From: Victivallaceae bacterium
GTDB lineage: Bacteria; Verrucomicrobiota; Lentisphaeria; Victivallales; Victivallaceae
DNA length: 6,613 nucleotides
NCBI GenBank assembly: GCA_028698975.1
Contig: JAQVVK010000118.1
Location: 1-6,613 of the forward strand
Direction of reading: 5' to 3'
The position numbers and the translations under genes were made by a program. The notes beneath the pieces were generated by a model that saw only the letters and a list, made by a program, of their open reading frames with translations, had not been told where the DNA came from and did not search any database. Of this stretch, positions 1 to 5,879 are shown in pieces. Positions within the stretch are counted from its first letter, which is position 1. Every line of letters starts with the position of its first letter.

Positions 1-340
1 GTATGATGTCAAGTTTGCGCCACTTGCAGTAAACGGTCAACGCGATTATGGCGAGTATGAAGCCGCCGTAAAAGACCAGTCCGCCGCGGTGAATGTAAAA
101 TATCTTCCACCATTCGCCTTTGAACTGTTCGTTGTAAAACTGCGCAAAGTAGAATATGCGCGCTCCGATCACCCCGGCAATCATGCCGATCACCGTGAGC
201 GTCGATACCTGATCCGAAGTGAGGCCCGCGTATTTGCGGTGATAATTGAGCATGACAAGCGCGGCCATGAATCCCAGCGCGGCCATGAGGCCGTAGCTGT
301 GCAGAGTAAGCCCGCCGATCTGAAAAATTACCGGGTGCAT
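1..340 (-). CDS. lgt: Prolipoprotein diacylglyceryl transferase Lgt, 5' part only (3' end beyond the left edge)
   Basis: Translating the complement from the ATG at 340 gives 113 codons with no stop before the window edge. The product begins MHPVIFQIGGLTLHSYG, typical of Lgt, the inner-membrane enzyme that moves diacylglycerol from phosphatidylglycerol onto the lipobox cysteine of prolipoproteins, the first step of lipoprotein maturation. Visible family marks are the H-S-Y-G motif (residues 14-17), IGARIFYF (58-65) and GGLVFYGGF (86-94), with hydrophobic membrane stretches at about 15-32, 45-66 and 88-103. The family is usually about 260-300 residues, so over half is missing, including the diagnostic G-R-x-x-N-F-x-N region. 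At the position of E. coli His103 there is a Tyr (Y91), a variation I recall from many phyla. An AAGGAG Shine-Dalgarno six bases before the ATG lies inside the end of the upstream membrane gene, and the two reading frames overlap by 13 bp, which indicates translational coupling. The identification is firm. Confidence 0.93.
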   Translation of the reverse strand, partial: MHPVIFQIGGLTLHSYGLMAALGFMAALVMLNYHRKYAGLTSDQVSTLTVIGMIAGVIGARIFYFAQFYNEQFKGEWWKIFYIHRGGLVFYGGFILAIIALTVYCKWRKLDII

Positions 341-1350
341 TTTTTCTCCTTGCTGGTCGCCCACAATTCCAGCGCGATCACAATGGCGAAACCCAGTACC
401 GCCAACCCGACGATGCCCCAGAATTCACCGCCGAACTCGGTCGGCCAATAACTTTTGGTCGAGATCACCGTGACTTCTTTGGCGGTGGCTTTTATCAATG
501 GCGTGAGTTCGCCCGCCGCGATGTTGGTGACGGTGCGGCCGACCTTGACCGCCACCACCGTCGGGTCCTGCCACGGCCAGAGCCGGGGCAATGAACCGGC
601 CATGAAGCCGATGAGCGCGGCGACGGTTACGTCATGCTGTTTGGCAAACAGCCACTTGAGAAGATGCACAAATCCGGCCAGGCCGAGCACTGCGCCCGCG
701 CCGATCCAGAATATGGCCGAAAAGCCATCCGGCGTGAATTTACCCGTGGAGAAGTCGCCGATCGCACCCCAAACATAGGTGTATTGGCCGAAGATCAAAA
801 GCAGAAACGATCCGGAAATGCCCGGCAGAATCATGGCGCAGATCACGATGATCCCGCAGAGAAAGAGTATCCACCAGCTGTGCCCCGGGCTCATCGGCAC
901 CAGCGTCACGATGCAGTAGGCGATCACCGCTCCCGCCGCCGCCGAAATAACCGGGCTTGCACCCCATTTGCCGACTTTCTTGAACACGGTGAAGATCGAC
1001 GCGAGGATCAAGCCGAGGAAGAACGCGTAAGTGAACGCGGTTTTTTCGTCAAGCAGCCAGATCATGAGTTTGGTCACTCCGGCGAATGCGATGATTATGC
1101 CGATGCCGAGCGCGAGCAGAAACCTCCACGGCAGCGTGTTGTAGAGTTCGCGCACCTTAAAGTGCAGAGCCAGCTTCAGCGTTTTGACCGAGGCGAATTC
1201 CCCGATGGCGTCGATCAGTTCTTCGAAGATGCCGAGGATAAAGGCCATGGTGCCGCCGGAAACTCCGGGTATGACGTTGGCAATGCCCATGGCGAACCCG
1301 GCGAATGTCACTCTGCAATATTCCAAAAAGGCGCGTTTCTGCTCTGCCAT
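328..1350 (-). CDS. DUF368 polytopic membrane protein, PopT-like undecaprenyl-phosphate transporter
   Basis: This 340-residue, very hydrophobic protein carries both hallmark loops of the DUF368 family: NVIPGVSGG at about 25-33 and ILPGISGSF at 174-182, which are related copies expected of an internally duplicated membrane fold. A 'GFMAGSLPRLWPW' stretch (248-260), also typical of the family, follows. Members studied in other bacteria (PopT) return undecaprenyl phosphate, the lipid carrier for peptidoglycan and surface polysaccharides, across the cytoplasmic membrane; that role here is by homology. About eight membrane segments are visible. The stretch between about 257 and 308 is a more polar loop, and the last membrane helix ends in a basic tail (KEKKCTR). 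The frame is open back to 1425, but I chose the ATG at 1350 because GGAGAAG sits five bases before it and the upstream residues are polar and overlap a promoter candidate. It is the first gene of an operon with lgt, overlapping it by 13 bp. Confidence 0.88.
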   Translation of the reverse strand: MAEQKRAFLEYCRVTFAGFAMGIANVIPGVSGGTMAFILGIFEELIDAIGEFASVKTLKLALHFKVRELYNTLPWRFLLALGIGIIIAFAGVTKLMIWLLDEKTAFTYAFFLGLILASIFTVFKKVGKWGASPVISAAAGAVIAYCIVTLVPMSPGHSWWILFLCGIIVICAMILPGISGSFLLLIFGQYTYVWGAIGDFSTGKFTPDGFSAIFWIGAGAVLGLAGFVHLLKWLFAKQHDVTVAALIGFMAGSLPRLWPWQDPTVVAVKVGRTVTNIAAGELTPLIKATAKEVTVISTKSYWPTEFGGEFWGIVGLAVLGFAIVIALELWATSKEKKCTR

Positions 1351-1353
1351 ATT

Positions 1354-1360
1354 CTTCTCC
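1354..1360 (-). promoter_or_regulatory. Ribosome binding site that sets the DUF368 gene start
   Basis: On the minus strand GGAGAAG is followed by three bases (AAT) and the ATG at 1350-1348. None of the upstream in-frame ATGs (starting at 1425, 1395 and 1362) has a comparable purine-rich site, so this site favours the 340-residue product over the 365-residue reading. Confidence 0.65.
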
Positions 1361-1395
1361 ATGCGATTACTGTGTTGTGTTTGAGGATTCTGCAT

Positions 1396-1425
1396 AAAAT
1401 AGCATGGTATCAGGATATTTTCCAA
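1396..1425 (-). promoter_or_regulatory. Candidate promoter for the DUF368-lgt operon
   Basis: On the minus strand, TTGGAA (1425-1420) and TATTTT (1401-1396) stand 18 bases apart, each matching four of six positions of the sigma-70 consensus. Transcription would start near 1389, giving a leader of about 39 bases before the ATG at 1350. The match is modest and read by eye; its position in the only AT-rich stretch between divergent genes is the main support. Confidence 0.35.
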
Positions 1426-1432
1426 TCACCGG

Positions 1433-1446
1433 ATTGAATTTTCAAT
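1433..1446. promoter_or_regulatory. 14-bp palindrome, possible operator
   Basis: ATTGAA-TT-TTCAAT is a perfect inverted repeat with 6-bp arms and a 2-bp centre. It covers the -35 box of the rightward promoter candidate and lies just upstream of the leftward one, where a repressor could block both. It resembles an FNR half-site pair (TTGA...TCAA), but the spacing is two bases too short, and it is not a Rex site either, so no regulator is assigned. AT-rich palindromes also arise by chance. Confidence 0.3.
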
Positions 1447-1461
1447 AAATACCGCTATATT
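1434..1461 (+). promoter_or_regulatory. Candidate promoter for the TM1266-like gene and hydG
   Basis: TTGAAT (1434-1439) and TATATT (1456-1461) are separated by 16 bases, a fair match to a sigma-70-type promoter; TATTAA at 1458-1463 with an 18-base spacer is an overlapping alternative. Transcription would begin near 1468, leaving an untranslated leader of about 170 bases. The -35 box lies only eight bases from the -35 of the leftward promoter candidate, so the two would be back to back and could share control. Confidence 0.45.
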
Positions 1462-1467
1462 AATGGG

Positions 1468-1636
1468 AGTCCGTGGTTTGCGGCTTCGCGCCGGAGCACC
1501 GGATAAAATCATCGATCAGGTGATCGACCCGAATCGTCAGGGGTATCCCGGCGGCAGGGCGGTCACTGCCGCGGCAAAATTTTTCCGCGGCGGCGGCTGT
1601 CGCGTCTCCGGTACAACAAGGGAGCGCGATTTTTTT
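1468..1636 (+). promoter_or_regulatory. Structured 5' leader of the TM1266-hydG operon
   Basis: About 170 bases separate the likely transcription start from the ATG at 1637. Several inverted repeats are visible: TCGATCA-GG-TGATCGA (1512-1527); GGG-TAT-CCC (1541-1549); GCGGCAG/CTGCCGC (1551-1557 with 1566-1572, 8-base loop); and GCCGCGG/CCGCGGC (1568-1574 with 1585-1591, 10-base loop). The last two share bases 1568-1572 and so cannot form together. CCGGAG at 1491-1496 can also pair with CTCCGG at 1606-1611 and close the whole domain. I match it to no known riboswitch class. The frame is open back to 1463, but the residues it would encode do not belong to the TM1266 family, so I treat the stretch as untranslated. 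A weak Shine-Dalgarno (AAGGGAG, 1618-1624) ends the leader. Confidence 0.35.
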
Positions 1637-1906
1637 ATGTGTGAAAACGGCAACCGCATTGCCCTCGTCGGCATTATCGTCGAAGATATGGAGGCCTCGT
1701 CGGCCGTTAACAGTGTGCTCCATGATTACAACGACATCATGGTCGGGCGTCTGGGCATACCTTACCGCAAGGAAAACGTCGGCATCATCAGCGTGGTGCT
1801 TGACGCTCCCGCCGACCGCATCAGCGCGCTGTCGGGCAAGCTCGGCATGATACCGGGCATTTCGGTCAAGACCATGTATTCCAAACAACCAGCAGTCAAG
1901 AAATAG
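1637..1906 (+). CDS. TM1266-family iron-only hydrogenase system putative regulator
   Basis: This 89-residue protein matches from end to end the small family typified by Thermotoga maritima TM1266, found almost only beside [FeFe]-hydrogenase maturation genes. Visible family marks are RIALVGIIVED (residues 7-17), the central D-Y-N-D-I-M-V-G-R-L-G-I-P-Y-R run (30-44), IISVVLDAP (50-58), and a C-terminal LSGKLGMIPGISVKT (64-78). The fold is a small ferredoxin-like (ACT/NikR-like) alpha-beta domain. The name 'regulator' rests on fold and neighbourhood; no DNA-binding domain is visible, and its real role (ligand sensing or helping H-cluster assembly) is unsettled. I start it at 1637 rather than the in-frame ATG at 1463 because the family begins here. 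AAGGGAG lies 12 bases upstream, a rather long spacing. It ends 12 bp before hydG, whose ribosome binding site overlaps its stop codon, so the two are co-transcribed. Confidence 0.9.
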   Translation: MCENGNRIALVGIIVEDMEASSAVNSVLHDYNDIMVGRLGIPYRKENVGIISVVLDAPADRISALSGKLGMIPGISVKTMYSKQPAVKK

Positions 1907-1918
1907 GGAGAAGTCATC

Positions 1919-3334
1919 ATGTACGATCCGAAATCACCTCATGCCGTTGATTTTATCGACGACGCCGAAATCAAGGCCACCCTCGCCTGGGCCGACGAGC
2001 ACAAGACCGACCGCGAACTGGTCAACTCCATTTTGGACAAGGCCGCCGCCAGCAAGGGGCTCAGCCACCGCGAAGCGTTGGTGCTGCTTGACTGCACGCT
2101 CAAAGACGAAAACGAGCGCATGTTCTCGCTGGCGCGTGAGATCAAACAGCGTTTTTACGGCAACCGCATTGTGATGTTTGCGCCGCTGTATCTATCCAAC
2201 TACTGCATAAACGGCTGCACCTATTGCCCTTACCACATGAAGAACAAGAATATCCAGCGCAAGAAACTTACGCAGGACGAAATCAAAGCCGAAGTCATCG
2301 CTTTGCAGGATATGGGGCACAAACGTCTGGCCATTGAGCTTGGCGAACACCCGACGCTCAACCCGATCGAATATGTGCTTGAATCGATCAAGACGATCTA
2401 TTCGATCAAGCACAAAAATGGAGCGGTCCGCCGGGTCAACGTCAACATCGCGGCGACCACCGTTGAAAACTATCGCAAGCTCAAAGACGCCGGTATCGGC
2501 ACCTATATACTGTTTCAGGAAACCTACAACAAGCAAGCCTACGAGGAACTTCACCCGACCGGCCCCAAGCATGACTATGCCTGGCACACCGAGGCGATGG
2601 ATCGCGCCATGGAAGGCGGCATCGACGACGTCGGCTGCGGCGTGCTTTACGGGCTTGGCACCTATCGCTACGACTTTGTCGGCCAGCTCATGCACGCCGA
2701 ACACCTTGAAGCCTACAAGGGGGTCGGCCCCCACACCATCAGCGTGCCGCGTATCCGCCCGGCCGACGACATCGACACCAAGGAGTTTTCCAACGCGATT
2801 TCCGACGACACCTTTGAAAAACTGGTCGCGGTGCTGCGTATCGCCGTGCCGTACACCGGCATAATCATTTCGACGCGTGAGAGCGTCAAGGCGCGCGAAC
2901 GCGTACTCAAAGTGGGGGTTTCGCAGATCAGCGGAGGTTCGCGTACCAGTGTCGGCGGCTACACCACCGTCGAGCGTCACAACGACACCGCGCAGTTTGA
3001 CGTCAACGACACCCGCACGCTCGACGAAGTGCTTAACTGGCTGCTTTCGCTCGGTTATATTCCGAGTTTCTGCACGGCCTGTTACCGCGAGGGGCGTACC
3101 GGCGACCGCTTCATGCATCTGGTCAAATCCGGCCAGATCGCCAACTGCTGCCAGCCCAACGCACTGATGACGCTGTCGGAATACCTCGAAGATTATGCGT
3201 CGCCCGATACCAAGGCCAAGGGTATGGAGGTGATCCGGCGCGAGCTGGAGCGTGTGCCTAATGAAAAGGTGCGCGCCATTGCCGCCGAACATATCAGCGA
3301 CATTCACTCCGGCAAGCGCGACTTCCGGTTCTGA
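1919..3334 (+). CDS. hydG: [FeFe] hydrogenase H-cluster radical SAM maturase HydG (tyrosine lyase)
   Basis: HydG is a radical S-adenosylmethionine enzyme of the cytoplasm. It cleaves tyrosine to p-cresol and dehydroglycine and converts the fragment to CO and cyanide, delivered as an iron-cysteine synthon for the [FeFe]-hydrogenase H-cluster. At 471 residues it is the usual length. The N-terminal radical-SAM cluster motif CxxxCxxC is C96, C100 and C103, followed by PYH, as in HydG and its relative ThiH. The C-terminal cluster motif CxxCx22C, which separates HydG from ThiH, is present as C385, C388 and C411. Histidines 259, 262 and 272 lie in the region that supplies the ligand of the labile 'dangler' iron. 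GGSRTSVGGYT (339-349) is a conserved glycine-rich stretch of the late barrel. The start has AGGGAG eight bases upstream. No key residue is missing, so the enzyme should be active. HydE, HydF and hydrogenase subunits are not in the window. Confidence 0.96.
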   Translation: MYDPKSPHAVDFIDDAEIKATLAWADEHKTDRELVNSILDKAAASKGLSHREALVLLDCTLKDENERMFSLAREIKQRFYGNRIVMFAPLYLSNYCINGCTYCPYHMKNKNIQRKKLTQDEIKAEVIALQDMGHKRLAIELGEHPTLNPIEYVLESIKTIYSIKHKNGAVRRVNVNIAATTVENYRKLKDAGIGTYILFQETYNKQAYEELHPTGPKHDYAWHTEAMDRAMEGGIDDVGCGVLYGLGTYRYDFVGQLMHAEHLEAYKGVGPHTISVPRIRPADDIDTKEFSNAISDDTFEKLVAVLRIAVPYTGIIISTRESVKARERVLKVGVSQISGGSRTSVGGYTTVERHNDTAQFDVNDTRTLDEVLNWLLSLGYIPSFCTACYREGRTGDRFMHLVKSGQIANCCQPNALMTLSEYLEDYASPDTKAKGMEVIRRELERVPNEKVRAIAAEHISDIHSGKRDFRF

Positions 3335-3341
3335 CATCGGG

Positions 3342-3360
3342 CCGGATTCATCCGGATTTT
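3342..3360 (+). terminator. Weak terminator-like hairpin after hydG
   Basis: CCGGA-TTCA-TCCGG (3342-3355) forms a 5-bp stem with a 4-base loop, followed by ATTTTCTC. It starts eight bases past the hydG stop. The short stem and broken T run make it a weak intrinsic terminator at best. Confidence 0.35.
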
Positions 3361-3373
3361 CTCGCCGGGCGGG

Positions 3374-3402
3374 TGGACAATTTGCCGTATCGGTGTTATC
3401 TT
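3374..3402 (+). promoter_or_regulatory. Candidate promoter for galK-trpS
   Basis: TGGACA (3374-3379, five of six to TTGACA) and TATCTT (3397-3402, four of six to TATAAT) are 17 bases apart, the ideal spacing. Transcription would begin near 3409, leaving a leader of about 64 bases before galK that opens with the hairpin at 3419-3442. This was read by eye and is not proven. Confidence 0.4.
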
Positions 3403-3418
3403 ATTGCCGAACAAAAAC

Positions 3419-3442
3419 AAACGCCGTCGCAATACGGCGTTT
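3419..3442. terminator. Strong 9-bp hairpin between hydG and galK, possible bidirectional terminator
   Basis: AAACGCCGT-CGCAAT-ACGGCGTTT is a perfect 9-bp stem with a 6-base loop. On the plus strand only three T's follow the GC stem, then AA. On the minus strand the stem is followed by TTTGTTTTTGTT, the better terminator tail. It may end hydG transcripts, block antisense transcripts, or, if the promoter candidate at 3374-3402 is real, form the 5' cap structure of the galK mRNA. Confidence 0.45.
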
Positions 3443-3472
3443 AACCAGCTAATCACAGGATGACTCGGCATT

Positions 3473-4627
3473 ATGGACAAGCTCGTCGAAAAATTCAAGG
3501 CGTTTTACCACGCCGCACCGACGGCCGGCGGTGAGGCTCCCGGCCGGTTGGAGATACTCGGCAACCATACCGACTACAATCAGGGATTTGTGCTTTCGTG
3601 CGCGGTGGGCAACACTACCGCGTTCGTGCTGCGTCCGGTTGACGGGCAGGTGTGCCGGGTCAAGGATTTCCGCGACGGCAGCGAGAAGTCGTTTGATCTT
3701 GACGCGATCGACCGGGCCACTCCACGTGATTGGAGCAACTACATCAAGGGTGTGATTGTAGAGCTGCGTAAACGCGGCATTGAAATACCGGCATTTGAGG
3801 CCGGTATGGAAAGCACGGTGCCGCTGTCGGCCGGCATGTCCAGTTCGGCCGCGTTGGAAACCGCCGCCGGGTTTGCTTTTGCGGGCGGTTTCGGGGTCAA
3901 GCTCGACCAGGCCGACTGGGCGCGGGTCGGGCAGGGGGTTGAAAACAATTACATGGGGTTGAAGACCGGGTTGCTCGACCAGTTCAGTTCGATATTCGGC
4001 CGCCGCGATTCGATGATCCTGTCTGATTTCCGCACGGTGGAGGTGCTGCGCACCGTGCCGCTTCCTGCCGGATTTTCGATTGTGGTGGTAAATTCGATGG
4101 TCAAGCACAATCTGGTCGATTCCGAGTACAATGTGCGCCGGCTCGACTGTGAATCCGCCGCCGCCAAGCTCGCGCAGATCTTCCCGGACGTCAAAACGCT
4201 GCGCGATGTTTCGCTGGAACAGCTTGCGCAGGCCGAACCCGCGCTTGAACGCCGCGAATTCCGCCGCGCTCTGCATGTGGTCGGCGAATGCACCCGGGTG
4301 CAGGAGGCGGTGCGAATTCTGGAAAACGGCGATGCGGCGGGTTTTGGCCGGCTTTGGTTTGAGTCGCACGAGTCGAGCCGGGTCAACTTTGAAAACAGCA
4401 CGCCCGAGCTGGACTATCTGGTCGAATTGGCCAAATCGCTGCCTGGCTGTCTGGGGGCGCGGTTGTCCGGCGGTGGTTTCGGCGGCATTACCATTCATCT
4501 GGTGGAGTCGGCGTTGGCCGGGGAATACGCCGGGCGGATCGCCGCCGGTTACAAAATACGTACCGGCATAGAGCCTGAGTGCATCATATGCGCGATCGGC
4601 GACGGTGCGCGCACTTTTAACTTCTGA
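3473..4627 (+). CDS. galK: Galactokinase (GHMP kinase family)
   Basis: The 384-residue product has the full set of galactokinase motifs and the normal length. It phosphorylates alpha-D-galactose at C1 with ATP, the entry step of the Leloir pathway in the cytoplasm. The N-terminal signature GRLEILGNHTDYNQGFVLS covers residues 24-42. The GHMP ATP-binding loop PLSAGMSSSAALE is at 117-129. GLLDQFSSIFG (166-176) holds the likely catalytic base D169. VKHNLVDSEYNVRRLDCE (210-227) and the C-terminal glycine-rich GARLSGGGFGG (328-338) complete the fold. One oddity is Asn31 where most galactokinases have Glu in 'GEHTDY'; that Glu contacts the sugar's 6-hydroxyl in solved structures. Because the rest of the site is intact, galactose remains the best guess, but a related sugar is possible. 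The start follows a modest AGGA 12 bases upstream. No galT or galE is beside it; trpS follows after 31 bp. Confidence 0.9.
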   Translation: MDKLVEKFKAFYHAAPTAGGEAPGRLEILGNHTDYNQGFVLSCAVGNTTAFVLRPVDGQVCRVKDFRDGSEKSFDLDAIDRATPRDWSNYIKGVIVELRKRGIEIPAFEAGMESTVPLSAGMSSSAALETAAGFAFAGGFGVKLDQADWARVGQGVENNYMGLKTGLLDQFSSIFGRRDSMILSDFRTVEVLRTVPLPAGFSIVVVNSMVKHNLVDSEYNVRRLDCESAAAKLAQIFPDVKTLRDVSLEQLAQAEPALERREFRRALHVVGECTRVQEAVRILENGDAAGFGRLWFESHESSRVNFENSTPELDYLVELAKSLPGCLGARLSGGGFGGITIHLVESALAGEYAGRIAAGYKIRTGIEPECIICAIGDGARTFNF

Positions 4628-4658
4628 TTTCGGAAAACATTTGGGAAACGAGAAGATC

Positions 4659-5621
4659 ATGAGAATTCTTACCGGTATTCAGCCATCGGGCACGCCGCAC
4701 ATCGGCAACTATTTTGGCGCGATGCGCCAGATTGCGGAAATTCAGAAAAAGGGGGAAGTTTTTCTCTTTATCGCGGACTTTCACTCGCTGACGACTTCGC
4801 CCGAACCCGACGCATTGCGTAAAAATGTGGTGGAGCTGGCATTGAATTACCTCTCATGCGGTATCGACTCCGAAAAAGCGGTATTGTTTCGCCAGTCTGA
4901 CGTGCCGCAGGTTTGCGAGCTTATGTGGATACTCAACAACGTGACACCGGTCGGTCTGCTCGAACGCGCTCACAGTTACAAAGACAAGCTGGCCAAGGGA
5001 TTTGCTCCCAACAACGGGTTGTTTTCCTACCCGGTGCTGATGGCGGCCGACATATTGCTTTACAAGAGCGATTTGGTGCCGGTTGGCAAGGATCAGAAAC
5101 AGCATTTGGAGATCACTCGTGATCTGGCGATCAAGTTCAATAATCAGTATGGTGAGATATTCACGGTGCCGGACGAATTGATTCCCGAGGAGGTGGCGGT
5201 GGTGCCGGGGGTTGACGGGCAGAAAATGTCTAAGAGCTACAACAACACCATACCGATTTTCGGCAAGGAAAAAGAGATACGCAAGACGATCATGAACATT
5301 GTGACCGACTGCAAAGGATTGGAGGAGCCCAAGGACCCCGATCACTGCAATGTAGTGGCGTTGTATAAGCTGGTCGCCACGCCGGACGAGCTTGAGGAGA
5401 TGAAGGCGCGCTATCGTGCCGGAAATTACGGATACGGTCACGCAAAACAGGCATTGTTTGAGAAGTTGTGGGCCTATTTTGAACCGATGCGCAAGCGGCG
5501 TGCCGAGTTGGAAAACAACCTTGATTATGTGCATGAGGTATTGCGCCGTGGAGCGGAGCGTGCCGCGGTCGAGGCCGACAAGACGATGGCCGAGGTTCGC
5601 AAGGCGGTTGGTTTGAGGTAG
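4659..5621 (+). CDS. trpS: Tryptophanyl-tRNA synthetase
   Basis: This class I (Ic) aminoacyl-tRNA synthetase charges tRNA-Trp with tryptophan in the cytoplasm. The 320-residue length is slightly short but normal for bacteria. The N-terminal TGIQPSGTPHIGNYFGA (5-21) contains the HIGH-type signature PHIGN (13-17). ADILLYKSDLVPVGKDQKQH (130-149) is the highly conserved tryptophan/adenylate-binding stretch, and GQKMSKSYNN (187-196) contains a perfect KMSKS loop. The C-terminal alpha-helical tRNA-binding part runs from about 215 to 320. An in-frame ATG at 4605 would add 18 residues overlapping galK, but the protein family begins with the M-R-I-L-T-G at 4659, and GAGAAG lies three bases before that codon. 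It follows galK by 31 bp without a visible terminator, so the two are probably co-transcribed. No T-box or trp-type leader is seen upstream. Confidence 0.95.
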   Translation: MRILTGIQPSGTPHIGNYFGAMRQIAEIQKKGEVFLFIADFHSLTTSPEPDALRKNVVELALNYLSCGIDSEKAVLFRQSDVPQVCELMWILNNVTPVGLLERAHSYKDKLAKGFAPNNGLFSYPVLMAADILLYKSDLVPVGKDQKQHLEITRDLAIKFNNQYGEIFTVPDELIPEEVAVVPGVDGQKMSKSYNNTIPIFGKEKEIRKTIMNIVTDCKGLEEPKDPDHCNVVALYKLVATPDELEEMKARYRAGNYGYGHAKQALFEKLWAYFEPMRKRRAELENNLDYVHEVLRRGAERAAVEADKTMAEVRKAVGLR

Positions 5622-5634
5622 CGGAAGCTTGGGG

Positions 5635-5652
5635 CGCGGCTGCTGTGCAGAG
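5635..5652 (+). repeat. 18-bp inverted copy of the repeat-unit junction, left border of the array
   Basis: CGCGGCTGCTGTGCAGAG at this position is the exact reverse complement of 6143-6160, which lies at the junction between repeat units 2 and 3. It starts 14 bp after the trpS stop and ends four bases before repeat unit 1. It marks the left edge of the repeat array with an inverted piece of the same element. Confidence 0.7.
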
Positions 5653-5655
5653 GGC

Positions 5656-5879
5656 GTTAGGTCAAGGGCGTTGCCCTTGCGAGGAGTAGCAGAGGGCGAG
5701 CAGCCCTCTGACCAAAGGCGGGCGTCAGCTCAACAAAAATTTTTAAGCGAAGCGTCCAAAAAATTTTTAGCCCGCCGCGGCCTTGCTTTCTCACAAACCC
5801 CTTGTTAAAGACAAAACTTTTGATCCTATCTTCTCGCATCGCCATCGCAAATGCTCTGCCCAGCAGCCGCGATAGCGGC
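5656..5879 (+). repeat. Intergenic tandem repeat, unit 1 (224 bp, internally deleted)
   Basis: This is the first of three direct copies that begin GTTAGGTCAAGGGCG. It aligns without gaps to unit 2 at a constant offset of 224 bp up to the AATGCTCTGC at 5850-5859, then continues as the end of unit 2, so it lacks exactly 65 bp relative to that copy. It is also the most diverged copy in the stretch after 'CCTTGCTTTC'. Internal hairpins are CAAGGGC-GTT-GCCCTTG (5663-5679), AGAGGGC-GAGCA-GCCCTCT (5691-5709), and GGCGGGC/GCCCGCC (5717-5723 with 5770-5776) enclosing two AAAAATTTTT blocks (5735-5744, 5759-5768) that can pair with each other. GGTC/GACC (5660-5663, 5710-5713) could close the first two into a three-way junction. 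No coding content is credible. Confidence 0.9.

Noticed and set aside
634..1437. Long open frame on the plus strand (267 codons) opposite the DUF368 gene
   Set aside because: It is the antisense shadow of a clearly recognised membrane protein in GC-rich DNA. Its product is charged and low in complexity, with no family resemblance.
1433..1446. FNR or Rex binding site
   Set aside because: The TTGA/TCAA half-sites are separated by four bases rather than the six required for FNR, and the Rex consensus centre does not match; it is kept only as an unassigned palindrome.
1463..1636. N-terminal extension of the TM1266-like protein from the ATG at 1463
   Set aside because: The family starts at the Met encoded at 1637. 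The extra 58 residues are arginine- and glycine-rich with no conserved motif, and the ATG at 1463 overlaps a promoter -10 alternative.
4605..4658. Upstream trpS start overlapping the end of galK
   Set aside because: The 18 additional residues are not part of the synthetase fold, and a Shine-Dalgarno precedes the ATG at 4659.
3449..4660. 403-codon minus-strand frame opposite galK
   Set aside because: It is an antisense shadow. The plus-strand frame carries every galactokinase motif, and the minus product resembles nothing.
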